Part shown: positions 63,476 to 64,000 of the stretch, piece by piece
Numbering within the stretch: the first letter of the stretch is position 1
Layout of the letters: the number at the start of each line of letters is the position of its first letter
Origin: Photobacterium sp. GJ3
GTDB taxonomy: Bacteria; Pseudomonadota; Gammaproteobacteria; Enterobacterales; Vibrionaceae
Direction: 5' to 3'
Length of the DNA stretch: 64,000 bases
NCBI RefSeq assembly: GCF_018199995.1
Contig: NZ_CP073578.1
Location: forward strand, 2,914,001-2,978,000
Position numbers and translations under genes: made by a program
Notes under the pieces: generated by a model
The model's input: the letters and a program-made list of their open reading frames with translations, nothing else
Database searches by the model: none
Told to the model about the DNA's origin: nothing

Positions 63476-63763
63476 ATGCAAATTAATCTCACTGGTCACC
63501 ACATTGAAATCACCCCTTCGCTGCGTGAATATGTGACAACCAAATTCGATAAGCTGGAGCGCTTTTTCGATAAGATTAATAACGTGCACGTGGTTCTGAA
63601 CGTCGAAAAAATGCAGCAAATTGCCGAAGCCACCCTTCACATTAATGCCGGTGAAATCCACGCAAAGGCAGATTCTGAAAATATGTATGCTGCAATTGAT
63701 CAATTAACTGATAAACTGGTGCGTCAACTTAACAAGCACAAAGACAAACTCAATAGTCATTAA
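63476..63763 (+). CDS. hpf: Ribosome hibernation promoting factor (short HPF)
   Basis: HPF binds the 30S decoding region and promotes 100S ribosome dimers with RMF. The 95 aa equal E. coli HPF; ATG 63476 gives the conserved MQINLTGHHIEITPSLREYV. The AGGAGG at the ideal distance favours it over ATG 63470. It stops just before ptsN. Confidence 0.95.
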   Translation: MQINLTGHHIEITPSLREYVTTKFDKLERFFDKINNVHVVLNVEKMQQIAEATLHINAGEIHAKADSENMYAAIDQLTDKLVRQLNKHKDKLNSH

Positions 63764-63764
63764 C

Positions 63765-64000
63765 ATGCAACTGAGTCGAGTATTAAGCCTGGACTGCACC
63801 AAGAGTGCAGTCCACTGTTCCAGCAAGAAGCGCGCGCTGGAAATCATCAGCGAAATCGCAGGCCAACATTTAAACCAGAATCCTCAGCCACTGTTTGAGT
63901 GCATGCTGAACCGGGAAAAAATGGGCAGTACCGGGATCGGGAACGGCATTGCGATCCCTCATGGTCGTGTCAGCGATAGTGAACAAGCCATTGCGGTTCT
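63765..64000 (+). CDS. ptsN: Nitrogen PTS EIIA component PtsN, 3'-truncated by window edge
   Basis: PtsN is EIIA-Ntr of the regulatory nitrogen phosphotransferase system, linked to potassium and nitrogen control. The first 78 codons are present (MQLSRVLSLDCTKSAVHCSS onward). The phosphorylatable His is in GIAIPHGR (His66). The rest lies beyond the window. It starts just after the hpf stop. Confidence 0.93.
   Translation, partial: MQLSRVLSLDCTKSAVHCSSKKRALEIISEIAGQHLNQNPQPLFECMLNREKMGSTGIGNGIAIPHGRVSDSEQAIAV

Overview
The window is core chromosome of a gammaproteobacterium, most likely a member of the Vibrionaceae and perhaps close to Photobacterium. This rests on synteny and protein similarity recalled from memory. 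Cues are the ampD-nadC-pilABCD-coaE-zapD-yacG run, a DUF721/DciA gene beside secA, RNase P RNA next to the division cluster, petABC-sspAB, and a Vibrionaceae-style MITE. GC content looks close to one half. I saw no tRNA, CRISPR array, prophage or insertion sequence.

Layout. 1-4700: pyruvate dehydrogenase operon (pdhR-aceE-aceF, minus strand, aceF cut by the window edge) with a near-perfect PdhR operator. 4886-6477: ampD and nadC, divergent. 6549-9063: glpT-glpQ (minus), apparently inserted between nadC and pilA. 9476-15443: type IV pilus genes pilABCD, then coaE, zapD and yacG (plus). 15525-18756: mutT and secA (minus). 19150-20386: dciA (plus, frameshifted) and a sulfotransferase-like gene (minus). 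20471-37218: the dcw cell-wall/division cluster on the minus strand, running rsmH-ftsL-ftsI-murE-murF-mraY-murD-ftsW-murG-murC-ftsQ-ftsA-ftsZ-lpxC. It lacks the mraZ, ddlB and secM seen in E. coli. 37651-38035: RNase P RNA. 38130-42367: rsmI (minus), then lpoA-yraN-diaA-dolP (plus). 42374-42591: a MITE-like element and a bidirectional terminator. 42611-49015: sspA-sspB, petA-petB-petC, rplM-rpsI and zapE (all minus). 49225-52420: zapG, degQ, degS (plus). 52486-57109: murA, ibaG and mlaFEDCB (minus). 57530-64000: yrbG, kdsD, kdsC, lptC, lptA, lptB, rpoN, hpf and the start of ptsN (plus).

Most of the window makes or maintains the cell envelope. It covers peptidoglycan precursor synthesis (murA to murG, mraY), septal synthesis (ftsI, ftsW, ftsQLAZ, zapD, zapE, zapG), peptidoglycan recycling (ampD), synthase activation (lpoA), lipid A and Kdo supply (lpxC, kdsD, kdsC), LPS export (lptCAB), phospholipid trafficking (mla), envelope proteolysis (degQ, degS), Sec export (secA) and pili.

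Three genes (dciA, murE, ftsI) each carry a frameshift explained by one missing G in a G4-G5 run. All are expected to be essential or important, and every other gene is intact, so homopolymer sequencing errors are the simplest explanation. I found no clearly novel system. The best leads are MraZ-type phased repeats in the dcw promoter with no adjacent mraZ, the glpTQ insertion, the sulfotransferase insertion, and the MITE.
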